Shown one piece after another: positions 7,712-18,716 of a stretch of DNA of 64,000 nucleotides. Source of the DNA: Pseudoduganella ginsengisoli (GTDB lineage: Bacteria > Pseudomonadota > Gammaproteobacteria > Burkholderiales > Burkholderiaceae_D); NCBI RefSeq assembly GCF_009720865.1, contig NZ_WNLA01000018.1, forward strand, positions 87,857 through 151,856, given 5' to 3'. Within the stretch, counting starts at the first letter, position 1; every line of letters starts with the position of its first letter. The position numbers were made by a program, and so were the translations under genes. The notes below the pieces were generated by a model. It saw only the letters and a list, made by a program, of their open reading frames with translations. It did no database searches and was not told the DNA's origin.

Positions 7712-9631
7712 TCACGTCGAGGGACACCATCCATTGACCTGTTTTTTATTGATCTGTAAGACGATTTTGCTGCTCACATCCTTTGCCATGGAGGCTACTG
7801 CGTCGGCCACTTGAGCAAATTCCTCCGGTGTGCAGAGCCGTTTTCCTGCCTGTTCGCTACGTAAATGGCGTTCGATAATCAGCCCTGTCGCCGTACGCTC
7901 ATAATGGGCGCGATATTGAAAGTAGTCATTTTCAATCGAAAGATCATCAGGTAAGGCCACCACTTCGATTGAGCCAGGAAGCTTATAGTTGGCGCGTTCA
8001 ACAATATTGCTTTGCAGGCATCGGAATGGCTGGACGCGTGTCGCGTCGACTGCATAGCCCTGGACCAGAATGCGGATGTCTTCCCAAAGTGCGCTGCTGG
8101 CATCGATTGCCGCTTGTCCATCCTTCGGCAGGAAGGGCTTGACCTTCCCGTCCGTGTATCGAAAGTGGAAGTCGCCATTGTACGCCTGCGGGGCATCAAA
8201 GTATTCCTGCGCTGAACCTGACCAGCCTCGCTGCTGCAAGATGAATTGCAACCAACTACCGGGCCGGGACTGTGGTGTATCACGGACCACGGCGCGGCGC
8301 GATTCACCCCAATAGCCAGAATTATTGACATAATAGTTGAATGTGGCCGAACCATCCGAAAGGATGCGGACGTCAAATTGCTTATTGATCTGACCGTCCT
8401 GACGCGCAGGCGTATGGCCGATTTCTCCACTGCGCGTCAGTAAAGTAGGCTTATCCAGTTGGTCGACAGGTAAGTAACCGCCTTCAATATCTTTGCTGGT
8501 CGCATCCAGGTATAGATCAAGTGCAGGAATATATGAAATAACGTGGCCAAAATGCATCGAAGCCACATGGGGCAACGTATAAATATCATCACCCCAGTTG
8601 ATCAATACAGACGTGCTTTCGATCCCGACAGCATCCAGCATTGCCTGCATCAAAATAGCATGGTCTTTGCAGTCTCCGGAGCGGTGGCGCAAAATAGTCC
8701 CGGAAGCATAAGAGGGCAACATGCTATTGCTGTCGAAATATATTGCACGATATCGAATATGCTTTCGTATCCACGTATGAATCGCGAGTGCTTTGCTGCG
8801 CGGATCATTCAAGCCTGCGACGATGGTGCGAGCCAAATTGGCCACTTGTGCATCGAATTTAATCTGCTTGCTCGCATGTTCTTCATATAAACGAGCGACA
8901 GCGGCATAGTTTTCAAATGTGGAAACATGCAAAAGATCGCGATATGCGGTACGGTTAGCAGATCCCATTTCCATATAGCTGTTGACGCCGCCATCGAATT
9001 GCCAACTTGAAACGGTTCTGCCTGGTGATGCCGAACGCGGTACTTGGCGAAAGCCGCGTGCCTCACTATATAAAGGCATATCCTGCGGCCGGTCGATGGT
9101 GACGGAAAACTCAGCGGGGGCTACTTCAGGTGTGTAAGCCAGCCACGTTCCAAAAAAATTCCCCTCTAATGCTGGTTTTCCTATGGTTGTTGTGCGAACC
9201 CGAGAATAAATTCTGTCCCCGACATGAATATTCTTAAATGGAACATGAAAATTCCTTTTGTCACGGAATCGGATAATGTCTTCGGAGTTTGGTAGTTTGG
9301 ACACCCAAGCTGCAGAAGCAGATATACGGTGGCGCCTCCCATCTGGGCGTTCTATATATGCTTCCAAAACTTCTGCCTTTTCATTCTTGACATCAAAAAC
9401 TATGGTTTGTTCCCGATTCTTAGATATCGCTGCCGTCGTATTGATCTGCCAAAGCAACTCCCGGACCATATCAAAGCGGCCATCCCTTTGCAAAACATAC
9501 GTTACATTATCCCGATAGAGGGTTGTCTCTGCTTTCTTATCTTCCGCAAAAACACATGAGAGGGGCATAAACAGTAGAATGCCTAACCAACTCTTTAATT
9601 TTAAATCTGTTTTCTTGGCTATTTTTAACAT
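7712..9631 (-). CDS. Exported DUF3857 / transglutaminase-like protein
   Basis: The 639-residue protein starts with a signal peptide (a basic start, then LGILLFMPLSCVFA). Residues about 50-220 resemble the DUF3857 beta domain. A transglutaminase-like core follows, with the catalytic cysteine in HRSGDCKDHAILMQAML (C321), a histidine in the MHFGHVISYI region and an aspartate in LYLDATS. Proteins of this build are exported and of uncertain function; a peptidase or amide-transfer activity is only suggested by the triad. Base use is clearly AT-richer than in the flanking genes (many AAA, ATT and AAT codons), hinting at recent acquisition. No clear ribosome site precedes ATG 9631. It stands alone on the minus strand. 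Confidence 0.8.
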   Translation of the reverse strand: MLKIAKKTDLKLKSWLGILLFMPLSCVFAEDKKAETTLYRDNVTYVLQRDGRFDMVRELLWQINTTAAISKNREQTIVFDVKNEKAEVLEAYIERPDGRRHRISASAAWVSKLPNSEDIIRFRDKRNFHVPFKNIHVGDRIYSRVRTTTIGKPALEGNFFGTWLAYTPEVAPAEFSVTIDRPQDMPLYSEARGFRQVPRSASPGRTVSSWQFDGGVNSYMEMGSANRTAYRDLLHVSTFENYAAVARLYEEHASKQIKFDAQVANLARTIVAGLNDPRSKALAIHTWIRKHIRYRAIYFDSNSMLPSYASGTILRHRSGDCKDHAILMQAMLDAVGIESTSVLINWGDDIYTLPHVASMHFGHVISYIPALDLYLDATSKDIEGGYLPVDQLDKPTLLTRSGEIGHTPARQDGQINKQFDVRILSDGSATFNYYVNNSGYWGESRRAVVRDTPQSRPGSWLQFILQQRGWSGSAQEYFDAPQAYNGDFHFRYTDGKVKPFLPKDGQAAIDASSALWEDIRILVQGYAVDATRVQPFRCLQSNIVERANYKLPGSIEVVALPDDLSIENDYFQYRAHYERTATGLIIERHLRSEQAGKRLCTPEEFAQVADAVASMAKDVSSKIVLQINKKQVNGWCPST

Positions 9632-10206
9632 ATTTTATTGCATGCGAAGATGTGAGCGTGCGGCCATCAATGGCTCCCTGCTGACACGGTAGCAAGCCCC
9701 GTCACTTTCAAAACACGCATACTCTCACTAAAAAATGACGCGACCAATTCCGGCAATTAATAATTAAGCATTATTCTATATTAAAATTATTAAATTGAAA
9801 ACATTTCTGGTTGAAATTGTCTCAATTAGTTTTCTAAGGGATCTTGAAAACCGGCGTCGTGAACATGAGCGCATGCATAAAGCTGGACGATGTCGCGTTG
9901 ATGAGCTCTTTGGCTGCCAGGGTGAAGTAAGCGGGATTAAGCATCGGCGATACGTTGAGGCATGTCGACATTGCGGCCATGGCTGCAACGTCGGTAAAGC
10001 GGCGCATGGGCCGGGCCGCGAGCGCGGCGGGAGGCCGCCATTTCCCACCGAAGTGACGATGCGGGCTCGGCTGATCCCGCAACTGTTCAAATTTATGCTG
10101 CTTGACTGTCATTTCATCGGGTCCGCTCCAAGTCAACAACTAACGGGGGCACCCCCATGGTAGAATGTAAGGTTACTGAATTCACCGCAACTAGGAACCA
10201 CTTCAC
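9632..10206. other. Intergenic region, AT-rich then GC-rich
   Basis: About 575 bp between the DUF3857 gene and ybiT. The first 200 bases are very AT-rich and non-coding, with runs of TTAATAATTAA type. The rest is GC-rich and contains one weak minus-strand reading frame, listed separately. A short inverted repeat, GGGGGTGCCCCC-like, lies near 10147-10157 just upstream of ybiT. I see no RNA gene or convincing promoter here. Confidence 0.5.
9834..10112 (-). CDS. Doubtful small hypothetical protein or gene remnant
   Basis: A 92-codon frame from ATG 10112. The C-terminal half reads like a folded helical protein (FTDVAAMAAM, then AYFTLAAKELINATSSSFMH), while the N-terminal half is rich in charged residues. 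I recognise no family. No well-placed ribosome site is visible (GGAG lies about 14 bases upstream). It may be a remnant of a longer gene lost beside the AT-rich patch. The plus strand in the same place also has an open frame, so coding is not certain. Confidence 0.25.
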   Translation of the reverse strand: MTVKQHKFEQLRDQPSPHRHFGGKWRPPAALAARPMRRFTDVAAMAAMSTCLNVSPMLNPAYFTLAAKELINATSSSFMHALMFTTPVFKIP

Positions 10207-11808
<1,602 letters not shown>

Positions 11809-11825
11809 TTGTCCTGAGCGTAGCG

Positions 11826-11859
11826 GGGCGCCAACTGCAGGGTTGGCGCCCTTTGTTTT
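11826..11859 (+). terminator. Rho-independent terminator of ybiT
   Basis: A perfect 10-bp stem (GGGCGCCAAC / GTTGGCGCCC) with a six-base loop is followed by TTTGTTTT. It begins 17 bases after the ybiT stop. Confidence 0.85.
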
Positions 11860-11930
11860 ACGGGGTCCGGCAGACATTGGCGCATTGTGCGATAGTGTCG
11901 CCATCTCCTTGTTCTTAAAGCCTTAGCATC

Positions 11931-13067
11931 ATGCAACAGAACTTAGCTATCAAGCCTATTGAATACGAACACCCGCAAGAAGGCGGCAGCTGCGTCGCCC
12001 GCGCGTGGGCCCGTACGCCAGAGACGCCGTCCGCGGAAGAACGCACGGAACTGATCGCCCGCATCAAGCGCCTGCTGAAAGAGCGCGACGCCGTGCTGGT
12101 GGCGCACTACTACGTTGACGCCGACTTGCAAGACCTGGCCGAAGCCACTGGCGGCTGCGTATCGGACTCGCTGGAAATGGCCCGTTTCGGCCGCGACCAC
12201 CCAGCCAAGACGCTGGTGGTGGCCGGCGTGCGTTTCATGGGTGAAACCGCGAAAATCCTCAGCCCGGAAAAAACCATTTTGATGCCGGACCTGGACGCGA
12301 CGTGCTCGCTCGACCTGGGTTGCCCGGCCGACGAATTCGCCGCCTTCTGCGACCAGCATCCCGACCGTACCGTCGTGGTGTACGCCAACACCAGCGCCGC
12401 CGTCAAAGCGCGCGCCGACTGGATGGTGACGTCGGCCATCGGCCTCGATATCGTCAAGCACCTGCACGAACAGGGCAAGAAAATCCTGTGGGCGCCGGAC
12501 AAGCACCTGGGTTCCTACATCCAGAAGCAGACCGGCGCCGACATGCTGCTGTGGCAGGGTTCGTGCCTCGTGCACGATGAATTCAAGGGCGTGGAACTGG
12601 ACTTGCTGAAAGCCGAGTACCCGCACGCGAAAGTGCTGGTGCACCCGGAATCGCCGTCGAACGTGGTGGAGCAGGCCGACGTGGTCGGGTCCACGTCGCA
12701 ATTGATCAAGGCGGCCGTGGAAATGGACGCCGACACGTTCATCGTCGCCACCGACAACGGCATCCTGCACAAGATGCGCGCCGCAGCACCCGGCAAAACG
12801 TTTATCGAAGCGCCAACGGCCGGCAACAGCGCCACGTGCAAGAGCTGCGCGCACTGCCCGTGGATGGCCATGAATGGCTTGAAAAACCTGGCGGATGTGC
12901 TTGAAAACAGGGGCAATGAAATCCATGTGGATCCCGCCATAGGCAAAGAGGCCGTCAATTCCATCAACCGCATGCTGGACTTCGCCGCTGCCAAGAAAGC
13001 CAAGGTGGCTCCTTCGGCCGACCTGGCCAAGGAAGGTGCGCTGTTCAAGGGGATTGGTCCGGCATGA
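11931..13067 (+). CDS. nadA: Quinolinate synthase A
   Basis: NadA condenses iminoaspartate with dihydroxyacetone phosphate to give quinolinate, using a 4Fe-4S cluster. Family marks include VLVAHYYVDADLQDLAEATGG, the three cluster-type cysteines in DATCSLDLGCPADEF, WQGSCLVHDEF and SCAHCPWMAMN, and YANTSAAVKA and HPESP for substrate contact. Length (378 residues) fits the long bacterial NadA form. The stop overlaps the nadC start by four bases (ATGA), so the two are translated together. No nadB (aspartate oxidase) is in the window; iminoaspartate must come from an enzyme encoded elsewhere. Confidence 0.96.
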   Translation: MQQNLAIKPIEYEHPQEGGSCVARAWARTPETPSAEERTELIARIKRLLKERDAVLVAHYYVDADLQDLAEATGGCVSDSLEMARFGRDHPAKTLVVAGVRFMGETAKILSPEKTILMPDLDATCSLDLGCPADEFAAFCDQHPDRTVVVYANTSAAVKARADWMVTSAIGLDIVKHLHEQGKKILWAPDKHLGSYIQKQTGADMLLWQGSCLVHDEFKGVELDLLKAEYPHAKVLVHPESPSNVVEQADVVGSTSQLIKAAVEMDADTFIVATDNGILHKMRAAAPGKTFIEAPTAGNSATCKSCAHCPWMAMNGLKNLADVLENRGNEIHVDPAIGKEAVNSINRMLDFAAAKKAKVAPSADLAKEGALFKGIGPA

Positions 13068-13939
13068 GTACATTGATTAACCGCTTTGCGCCGTTTGACG
13101 ATGCGCTGACGCGCGCATTTGAACAAAACTTGCTGGCAGCCCTGCTGGAAGATGTGGGTTCGGGCGACTTGACGGGCGAACTGGTGCCTCCTGATGGCCG
13201 TTCAAAGGCGCGCGTCATCGTGCGCGAAGATGCGGTACTGGCTGGCGCCCCGTGGTTTGAGGGCGTCATGAAAGCCGTCGATGCATCGATTGCCATTGAG
13301 TGGCATTACGCGGAAGGCGACATGATGAAGGCCGATACGCCCGTATGCACGATCGCCGGGCCATCGCGCGCGCTGCTGACGGCGGAGCGTTCCGCGCTGA
13401 ACTTCATGCAGCTGCTGTCGGCTGTGGCGACGGCCACGCGCAAATACGTGGACGTGGTGGCTGGCACGAATGCGAAAATCCTCGATACGCGCAAAACGCT
13501 GCCGGGCATGCGCCTGGCGCAAAAGTATGCGGTGCGCGTAGGTGGCGGCTGCAACCAGCGGCTGGCGCTGTACGACGGCATCCTGATCAAGGAAAACCAT
13601 ATCGCGGCCGCTGGCGGCATCACTGCTGCCATGGTGGCGGCGCGGCGCGTGGCGGGCGACCGCCCCGAAGTCACGATCCAGGTCGAAGTGGAAAACCTGG
13701 AAGAATTGAATGAAGCGCTGGAAGCAGGCGCCACGTCGATCTTGCTGGATAACTTCGACCTGGACATGATGCGCAAGGCCGTGGCCATCAATGCGGGCCG
13801 CGCACTGCTGGAAGGTTCGGGCGGCGTCAATATGGATACCGTGCGCGGCATCGCGGAAACCGGCGTGGACCGCATCTCGATCGGCAGCCTGACGAAAGAC
13901 ATCCGCGCGGTGGACTTTTCGCTGCGTGTGATCGGCTAA
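13064..13939 (+). CDS. nadC: Nicotinate-nucleotide pyrophosphorylase (quinolinate phosphoribosyltransferase)
   Basis: NadC joins quinolinate to PRPP with loss of CO2, giving nicotinate mononucleotide. The 291-residue protein shows the expected LLEDVGSGDLTGELV start, the KARVIVREDAVLAG region, LDTRKTLPGMRLAQKYAVRVGGG in the active site (arginines and lysines that bind the two phosphates and carboxylates), IKENHIAAAGG, and the barrel end SGGVNMDTVRGIAETGVDRISIGSLT. It overlaps nadA by four bases. A bidirectional-looking terminator follows. Together the pair completes the de novo NAD route after iminoaspartate. Confidence 0.96.
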   Translation: MSTLINRFAPFDDALTRAFEQNLLAALLEDVGSGDLTGELVPPDGRSKARVIVREDAVLAGAPWFEGVMKAVDASIAIEWHYAEGDMMKADTPVCTIAGPSRALLTAERSALNFMQLLSAVATATRKYVDVVAGTNAKILDTRKTLPGMRLAQKYAVRVGGGCNQRLALYDGILIKENHIAAAGGITAAMVAARRVAGDRPEVTIQVEVENLEELNEALEAGATSILLDNFDLDMMRKAVAINAGRALLEGSGGVNMDTVRGIAETGVDRISIGSLTKDIRAVDFSLRVIG

Positions 13940-13961
13940 GCCATCACGCTGCACATCAGGC

Positions 13962-13996
13962 GGCGCAGGCGCCAGTAACGGGCCTGCGCCGTTTTT
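13962..13996 (+). terminator. Terminator between nadC and the convergent regulator gene
   Basis: A nine-base perfect stem GGCGCAGGC / GCCTGCGCC (13962-13970 and 13982-13990) is followed by GTTTTT. The T-run overlaps the stop codon of the minus-strand regulator gene, so the genes converge tightly here. Confidence 0.8.
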
Positions 13997-14978
13997 ACAT
14001 GCGCGCCGCGGACGGGCTGGCGCCAAACAGTTTGCGGTAATCGCTGGAAAACTGGCTGAAACTGCCAAAGCCCCATGCCGCCGCCACGGCGCCGATGGGT
14101 TCACGGCGCGCGGCAGGGTCTTGCAGCTGGCGGCGCACGCCATTTAAACGCACGCGCCGCAAGTACAGAGTGGGGCTCATGCCCAGCACATCTTCAAAAC
14201 AGTATTGCAAGGTGCGGCGGCTCACATGGGCAATTGCGCACAGGTCCGGTACGGTGAGCGGCTGGTCGCGGTGCGCCATGATGTAGTCGCGTACCCGGGC
14301 CACCACGCGTTGGCGGCGCTGGAAACTTTGCGCGGCTTCCGGTTCGATGCCACTGCAATCAAGCGCGCCCAGCAGCGCCGCCATCAAGTGGTGTTCGGTG
14401 CCGGCGGGCAGCGTGCCGCCACTGCCTTCATGGCTTCCGCCAAGCGCCAGTGCGGACGCTACGGCTTCCATGCACGCCATGCGCGCCTCCGGATCGACGC
14501 GCAATACTTCGGCTTTTTGCATCCGGTCCCAGTCGATAGCGCACGCGCTGCGCAGCGCGGCTTGCGCCAGCATGCCGCGGCACACGACCATGCCATAAAT
14601 CGCGTGGCTGCTGGGCGTCAGCAATTCAAATTCACTGCCGCCTGGCCGCACCATCACCGCGCCGTCATCGAGCGGACGGCCATTGATGCGGATGCCGTGA
14701 CCCTGGGCGGGAAAACCAAACCACAGTGCATCGGGCCACACACGGCAAGTTTGCCGTACTGACTGGCTGATTTCCTCGCGGAACACTTGCATGCGCGGCA
14801 GGCGCAATTCCGACAAGGCGCCATGGAATGCGCCGGCCGTCATCTGGTCGTAGCACTGTTCCCAGTCCGTCAAATTGCGCGCCAGCTCATCCGCGTCGTG
14901 TGTCAGGACGGTGCGGAACACGTGGGCGCTGTGCGAAATCGGAGCATGTCCGGTGTCCATTGTTACATTCTGGTGCAT
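13995..14978 (-). CDS. eutR: AraC-family regulator, EutR-like
   Basis: A 327-residue regulator with a long N-terminal effector domain and a C-terminal AraC double helix-turn-helix (VPDLCAIAHVSRRTLQYCFE, then SPTLYLRRVRLNGVRRQL, then AAAWGFGSFSQFSSDYRKLFG). The HTH region closely resembles EutR, which activates ethanolamine genes in response to ethanolamine and adenosylcobalamin. It is divergent from the ethanolamine permease gene, 132 bp away, so the shared region is the likely control site. ATG 14978 is chosen because AAGGGA precedes it and the upstream extension lacks family character. EutR identity rests on motif resemblance plus context. Confidence 0.75.
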   Translation of the reverse strand: MHQNVTMDTGHAPISHSAHVFRTVLTHDADELARNLTDWEQCYDQMTAGAFHGALSELRLPRMQVFREEISQSVRQTCRVWPDALWFGFPAQGHGIRINGRPLDDGAVMVRPGGSEFELLTPSSHAIYGMVVCRGMLAQAALRSACAIDWDRMQKAEVLRVDPEARMACMEAVASALALGGSHEGSGGTLPAGTEHHLMAALLGALDCSGIEPEAAQSFQRRQRVVARVRDYIMAHRDQPLTVPDLCAIAHVSRRTLQYCFEDVLGMSPTLYLRRVRLNGVRRQLQDPAARREPIGAVAAAWGFGSFSQFSSDYRKLFGASPSAARM

Positions 14979-15110
14979 AGCATTTTCCCTTGTTGTTTTG
15001 TTTTTACGGCGGGCGCCAAGATTGCCGATTTTCGATAACGGCCGCTGTAACACGGCTCCTATACTCGAATCCAGCAACATTCATACCAGTATCCAACACC
15101 GGGAGCATAT

Positions 15111-16484
15111 ATGAACGCGAACCAATCCGGCACCGCGCCGGCGCTGCAGCAGACACTGACCACTTTCCAGCTTTGGGGCATTGCCGTCGGGCTGGTGATA
15201 TCGGGTGAATACTTTGGATGGAGTTATGGCTGGGCCACGGCCGGCACGCTGGGCTTCACCGTCACGGCCATCTTTATCGCGGCCATGTACATGACGTTTA
15301 TCTTCAGTTTTACGGAACTGACGACATCGATTCCCCACGCGGGCGGCCCGTTCGCGTATGCCAAGCGGGCGTTCGGCCCGGTGGGCGGCTATATCGCGGG
15401 CGCGGCCACCCTGGTGGAATTCGTGTTCGCGCCACCTGCTATCGCGCTGGCAATCGGCGCGTATTTGAATGTGCAATTTCCCGCGCTGGATCCCAAGGTG
15501 GCGGCCACCGGCGCGTATGTGATCTTCATGGCGCTCAATATCGTTGGCGTACAAATTGCCGCCACCCTGGAATTGCTGCTGGCATTGCTGGCAATCTTTG
15601 AATTGCTGGTCTTTATGGGCGTGGTGGCGCCGGGCTTTACGCTGGCGGCTTTTACGAAGGGCGGCTGGTCCGGACAGGACAGCTTCAGCCTGGCGGCCAT
15701 CCCCGGCATGTTTGCCGCGATTCCATTCGCCATCTGGTTTTTCCTGGCCATTGAAGGCGTCGCCATGGCTGCCGAAGAAGCCAGGGATCCGCGCCGCTCG
15801 ATTCCGGTGGCGTATGTCACGGGCATCCTGACGCTGGTGGCGCTGGCCATCGGTGTCATGCTGTTTGCAGGCGGCGCGGGCGACTGGACCAAGCTGGCCA
15901 ACATCAACGATCCGCTGCCGCAAGCCATGAAAATGATCGTGGGCGACAACAGCGGCTGGCTGCACATGCTGGTCTGGCTGGGGCTGTTCGGGCTGGTGGC
16001 GTCGTTCCACGGCATTATCCTCGGCTATTCGCGGCAGATTTTTGCACTGGCCCGCGAAGGCTACCTGCCGCACGTTTTCGCAAAAATCCATCCCCGTTTC
16101 AATACGCCGCACCTGGCCGTGCTGGCTGGCGGCGTGGTGGGCATTGCCGCCATCTACAGCGATGAGTTGATCAAGATCGGCGGCCAGACGCTGACGGCCA
16201 ACATCGTCACGATGTCCGTCTTCGGCGCCATTACGATGTACATCATCAGCATGCTGGCCCTGTTCAAGCTGCGCCGTACGGAGCCCCGCATGGCCAGGCC
16301 ATTCAGTACGCCGCTGTATCCATGGTTCCCGCTGTTTGCACTGGCTGGCGCCGTCGTCTGCATGGCCACCATGGTGTACTACAACTTCCTCGTTGCGCTG
16401 ATCTTTGCGGGCTTGCTGCTGGCCGGCTACGGCGTATTCCACCTGACCCGCGGCAACCGCGCAAAGCTGGCCGCTGCAGCCTGA
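15111..16484 (+). CDS. eat: Ethanolamine permease (APC superfamily)
   Basis: A 457-residue integral inner-membrane protein with about 12 hydrophobic helices. It begins with a polar segment, then FQLWGIAVGLVISGEYFGWSYGW, the first helix and substrate-site signature of the Eat ethanolamine permease subgroup of amino-acid/polyamine/organocation carriers. ELTTSIPHAGGPFAYAKRAFGP and AMAAEEARDPRRSIPVAYV are typical APC loops. It would import ethanolamine for the EutB/EutC lyase encoded downstream. It reads away from the EutR-like gene and starts a four-gene run ending with eutC; the next gene begins 13 bases after its stop. Confidence 0.92.
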   Translation: MNANQSGTAPALQQTLTTFQLWGIAVGLVISGEYFGWSYGWATAGTLGFTVTAIFIAAMYMTFIFSFTELTTSIPHAGGPFAYAKRAFGPVGGYIAGAATLVEFVFAPPAIALAIGAYLNVQFPALDPKVAATGAYVIFMALNIVGVQIAATLELLLALLAIFELLVFMGVVAPGFTLAAFTKGGWSGQDSFSLAAIPGMFAAIPFAIWFFLAIEGVAMAAEEARDPRRSIPVAYVTGILTLVALAIGVMLFAGGAGDWTKLANINDPLPQAMKMIVGDNSGWLHMLVWLGLFGLVASFHGIILGYSRQIFALAREGYLPHVFAKIHPRFNTPHLAVLAGGVVGIAAIYSDELIKIGGQTLTANIVTMSVFGAITMYIISMLALFKLRRTEPRMARPFSTPLYPWFPLFALAGAVVCMATMVYYNFLVALIFAGLLLAGYGVFHLTRGNRAKLAAAA

Positions 16485-16497
16485 AAGGAACTTTTTT

Positions 16498-17286
16498 ATG
16501 CAATACGTTTTTGCAATGATGGCCGGTATGGCTTGCGCGTTCGCCGCCCATGCGGAAGAAACTCCGGCGTGGACGGAAACCGGCAACGTGACGTTGCTGT
16601 CCGACTATGTATTCCGCGGCGTATCGCAAACACAGGGCAAGCCCACGGCGCAAGCGACGGTGGAATTTGCGCACCGCGGCGGCGCCTATGCGGGCATGTT
16701 TGGTTCCGGCGTGTCGCATGCGGCGTATAACAATGGCGATGGCGCGGAAATCGACCTGTATGGCGGCTACCGCCATGTGCTCGATGAGCAAAGCAATATC
16801 GATGCGGGGGTGGTGACATACTGGTATCCGGGCGCCCGGTATGTTGCGGGAACGCAGACCATACGCTACCACACGGCCGATGTAAAATTGGGCTGGAACC
16901 GTGGCAGTTTCAATGCCTATGGCTGGGTTACTGTCAGCAGCCACTGGTTCGGCTACGCGGTCAATCCGTATTCCGGCAAGGTCGCCGATACCCGCGGCAC
17001 CACCTATGTGGAAGCCAACTGGAACCCGGAACTGGCGCCGGGGCTGGCGGCCAACCTGCACATCGGGCGGCAGACCGTGCGGCATTTGGGCATGTACAGC
17101 TTTACCGATGTGAAGGCAGGCGTGACGCAGACGTGGGGTAACTGGGCTTTGTGCGGCGCGGCCATCTACAACAATGGCAAAGTGCATGACGGCGCCTTGC
17201 CGCTGTGGGTGTTCTTCAATGCGGACGGCAGCGGCAAGCGGGTGGTGGGCAAGCGCGTGCAGGTCACCCTGGCGCGCAATTTTTGA
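16498..17286 (+). CDS. TorF family putative outer-membrane porin
   Basis: A 262-residue protein with a short signal peptide ending AFAAHA, followed by WTETGNVTLLSDYVFRGVSQTQGKPTAQATVEF. This N-terminal pattern (SDYVFRGxSQT) defines the Gcw_chp/TorF family of predicted beta-barrels. The rest is rich in alternating aromatic and polar residues, and the final residue is phenylalanine (ARNF), a C-terminal signal for outer-membrane barrel insertion. It lies between the ethanolamine permease and EutB genes with spacing of 13 and 14 bases, so it probably belongs to the operon and could let ethanolamine through the outer membrane. That role is inferred from position only. Confidence 0.8.
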   Translation: MQYVFAMMAGMACAFAAHAEETPAWTETGNVTLLSDYVFRGVSQTQGKPTAQATVEFAHRGGAYAGMFGSGVSHAAYNNGDGAEIDLYGGYRHVLDEQSNIDAGVVTYWYPGARYVAGTQTIRYHTADVKLGWNRGSFNAYGWVTVSSHWFGYAVNPYSGKVADTRGTTYVEANWNPELAPGLAANLHIGRQTVRHLGMYSFTDVKAGVTQTWGNWALCGAAIYNNGKVHDGALPLWVFFNADGSGKRVVGKRVQVTLARNF

Positions 17287-17300
17287 ACGGGAGGCCGGCA

Positions 17301-18692
17301 ATGCACCAGTTCACGCACAGGGTCGGAAGCCGCAGCTACGGCTTCCGCGACTTGAAAGACTTGATGGCCAAAGCCACGCCGGCCCGTTCCGGCGATTACC
17401 TGGCCGGTGTGGCGGCCACCAGCGCGGAAGAGCGGGTGGCGGCGCAAATGACGTTGGCGGCGCTGCCGCTGGGCGCCTTCCTCAACGATGTCCTGGTGCC
17501 CTATGAAACCGATGAAGTCACGCGGCTCATCATCGACAGCCACGATGAGCGCGCGTTTGCGCCGCTGCGGCACTTGACGGTGGGCGACTTCCGCAACTGG
17601 CTGCTCAGCGATGAAGCGGATGAAGCGGCGCTGGCCTGTGCTGCGCCCGGCATCACGCCGGAAATGGCGGCCGCCGTGTCGAAAATCATGCGCATCCAGG
17701 ACTTGATCCTGGTGGCGAAGAAGTGCCGCGTGGTGACGGCATTCCGTAATACCATCGGCTTGAAAGACCGCCTGTCCACCCGCTTGCAGCCCAACCATCC
17801 GACCGACGACGCTTCCGGCATTGCCGCGAGCGTGCTCGATGGTTTGCTGTATGGCAGCGGCGATGCTGTCATCGGTATCAACCCCGCCACGGATAACGTG
17901 CCGCAGGTGGTGCGCATCGTCAGTATGCTGGACGAAGTCATTGCCCGTTATGGCATACCCACGCAATCGTGCGTGCTGACGCACGTGACCAACACCATTG
18001 CCGCCATCGACCGCGGTGCGCCGGTGGACCTGGTATTCCAATCAATTGCCGGCACGGAAGCGGCCAATGCGAGTTTTGGCGTCACGCTGTCCCTGCTGGC
18101 GGAAGCGCAGCAGGCGGCGCTGTCGCTGGGACGGGGTACTGTCGGCAATAACGTGATGTATTTTGAAACGGGACAGGGCAGTGCCTTGTCCGCCAATGGC
18201 CACCATGGCATGGACCAGCAAACGTGCGAAGCGCGCGCTTATGCGGTGGCGCGGCGCTTTTCCCCGCTGCTGGTCAATACGGTCGTGGGGTTTATCGGCC
18301 CGGAATACCTATACGACGGCAAGCAAATCATCCGCGCCGGGCTGGAAGACCATTTCTGCGCCAAGCTGCTCGGATTGCCGATGGGCTGCGACGTATGCTA
18401 TACCAACCACGCGGAAGCGGACCAGAACGACATGGATGTGCTGCTGACGTTGCTGGGGGCGGCTGGCTGCACGTTTGTCATGGGCATACCGGGATCGGAC
18501 GACATCATGCTTAATTACCAGACCACGTCGTTCCATGATGCGCTGTATGCGCGCCGCGTGCTGGGATTAAAACCGGCGCCGGAATTCGAAGCGTGGCTGA
18601 AGGAAATGCAGATTTTCACGGCAGACGATTACATTACGCTGGGGCAGGCCGTGCCCGCGCCATTCCAGGGCGCGCTGCTGCGGTTGGCGTAA
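17301..18692 (+). CDS. eutB: Ethanolamine ammonia-lyase large subunit
   Basis: EutB, with EutC, uses adenosylcobalamin to split ethanolamine into acetaldehyde and ammonia. The 463-residue sequence shows FRNTIGLKDRLSTRLQPNHPTDD, GINPATDN, SIAGTEAANASFGV, YFETGQGSALSANGHHG and NHAEADQNDMD, all strongly conserved substrate and barrel motifs of the large subunit. The start at ATG 17301 has GGGAGG upstream; a frame extension to 17205 lies inside the preceding gene and is not used. eutC follows 24 bases later. No carboxysome-like shell genes or acetaldehyde dehydrogenase are in view. Confidence 0.96.
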   Translation: MHQFTHRVGSRSYGFRDLKDLMAKATPARSGDYLAGVAATSAEERVAAQMTLAALPLGAFLNDVLVPYETDEVTRLIIDSHDERAFAPLRHLTVGDFRNWLLSDEADEAALACAAPGITPEMAAAVSKIMRIQDLILVAKKCRVVTAFRNTIGLKDRLSTRLQPNHPTDDASGIAASVLDGLLYGSGDAVIGINPATDNVPQVVRIVSMLDEVIARYGIPTQSCVLTHVTNTIAAIDRGAPVDLVFQSIAGTEAANASFGVTLSLLAEAQQAALSLGRGTVGNNVMYFETGQGSALSANGHHGMDQQTCEARAYAVARRFSPLLVNTVVGFIGPEYLYDGKQIIRAGLEDHFCAKLLGLPMGCDVCYTNHAEADQNDMDVLLTLLGAAGCTFVMGIPGSDDIMLNYQTTSFHDALYARRVLGLKPAPEFEAWLKEMQIFTADDYITLGQAVPAPFQGALLRLA

Positions 18693-18716
18693 AAGGAACT
18701 TCATGGAGGCGAATCA

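Noticed and set aside
7665..7739. Inverted repeat GGTCAATGG / CCATTGACC at the end of the DUF3857 gene as a terminator
   Set aside because: The stem is short, the arms are about 57 bases apart, and one arm is inside the coding end; a T-run lies on the wrong side for the minus-strand gene.
15081..16586. A 501-codon minus-strand frame opposite the ethanolamine permease
   Set aside because: Antisense to a gene with clear membrane helices and family signatures; no supporting ribosome site or domains.
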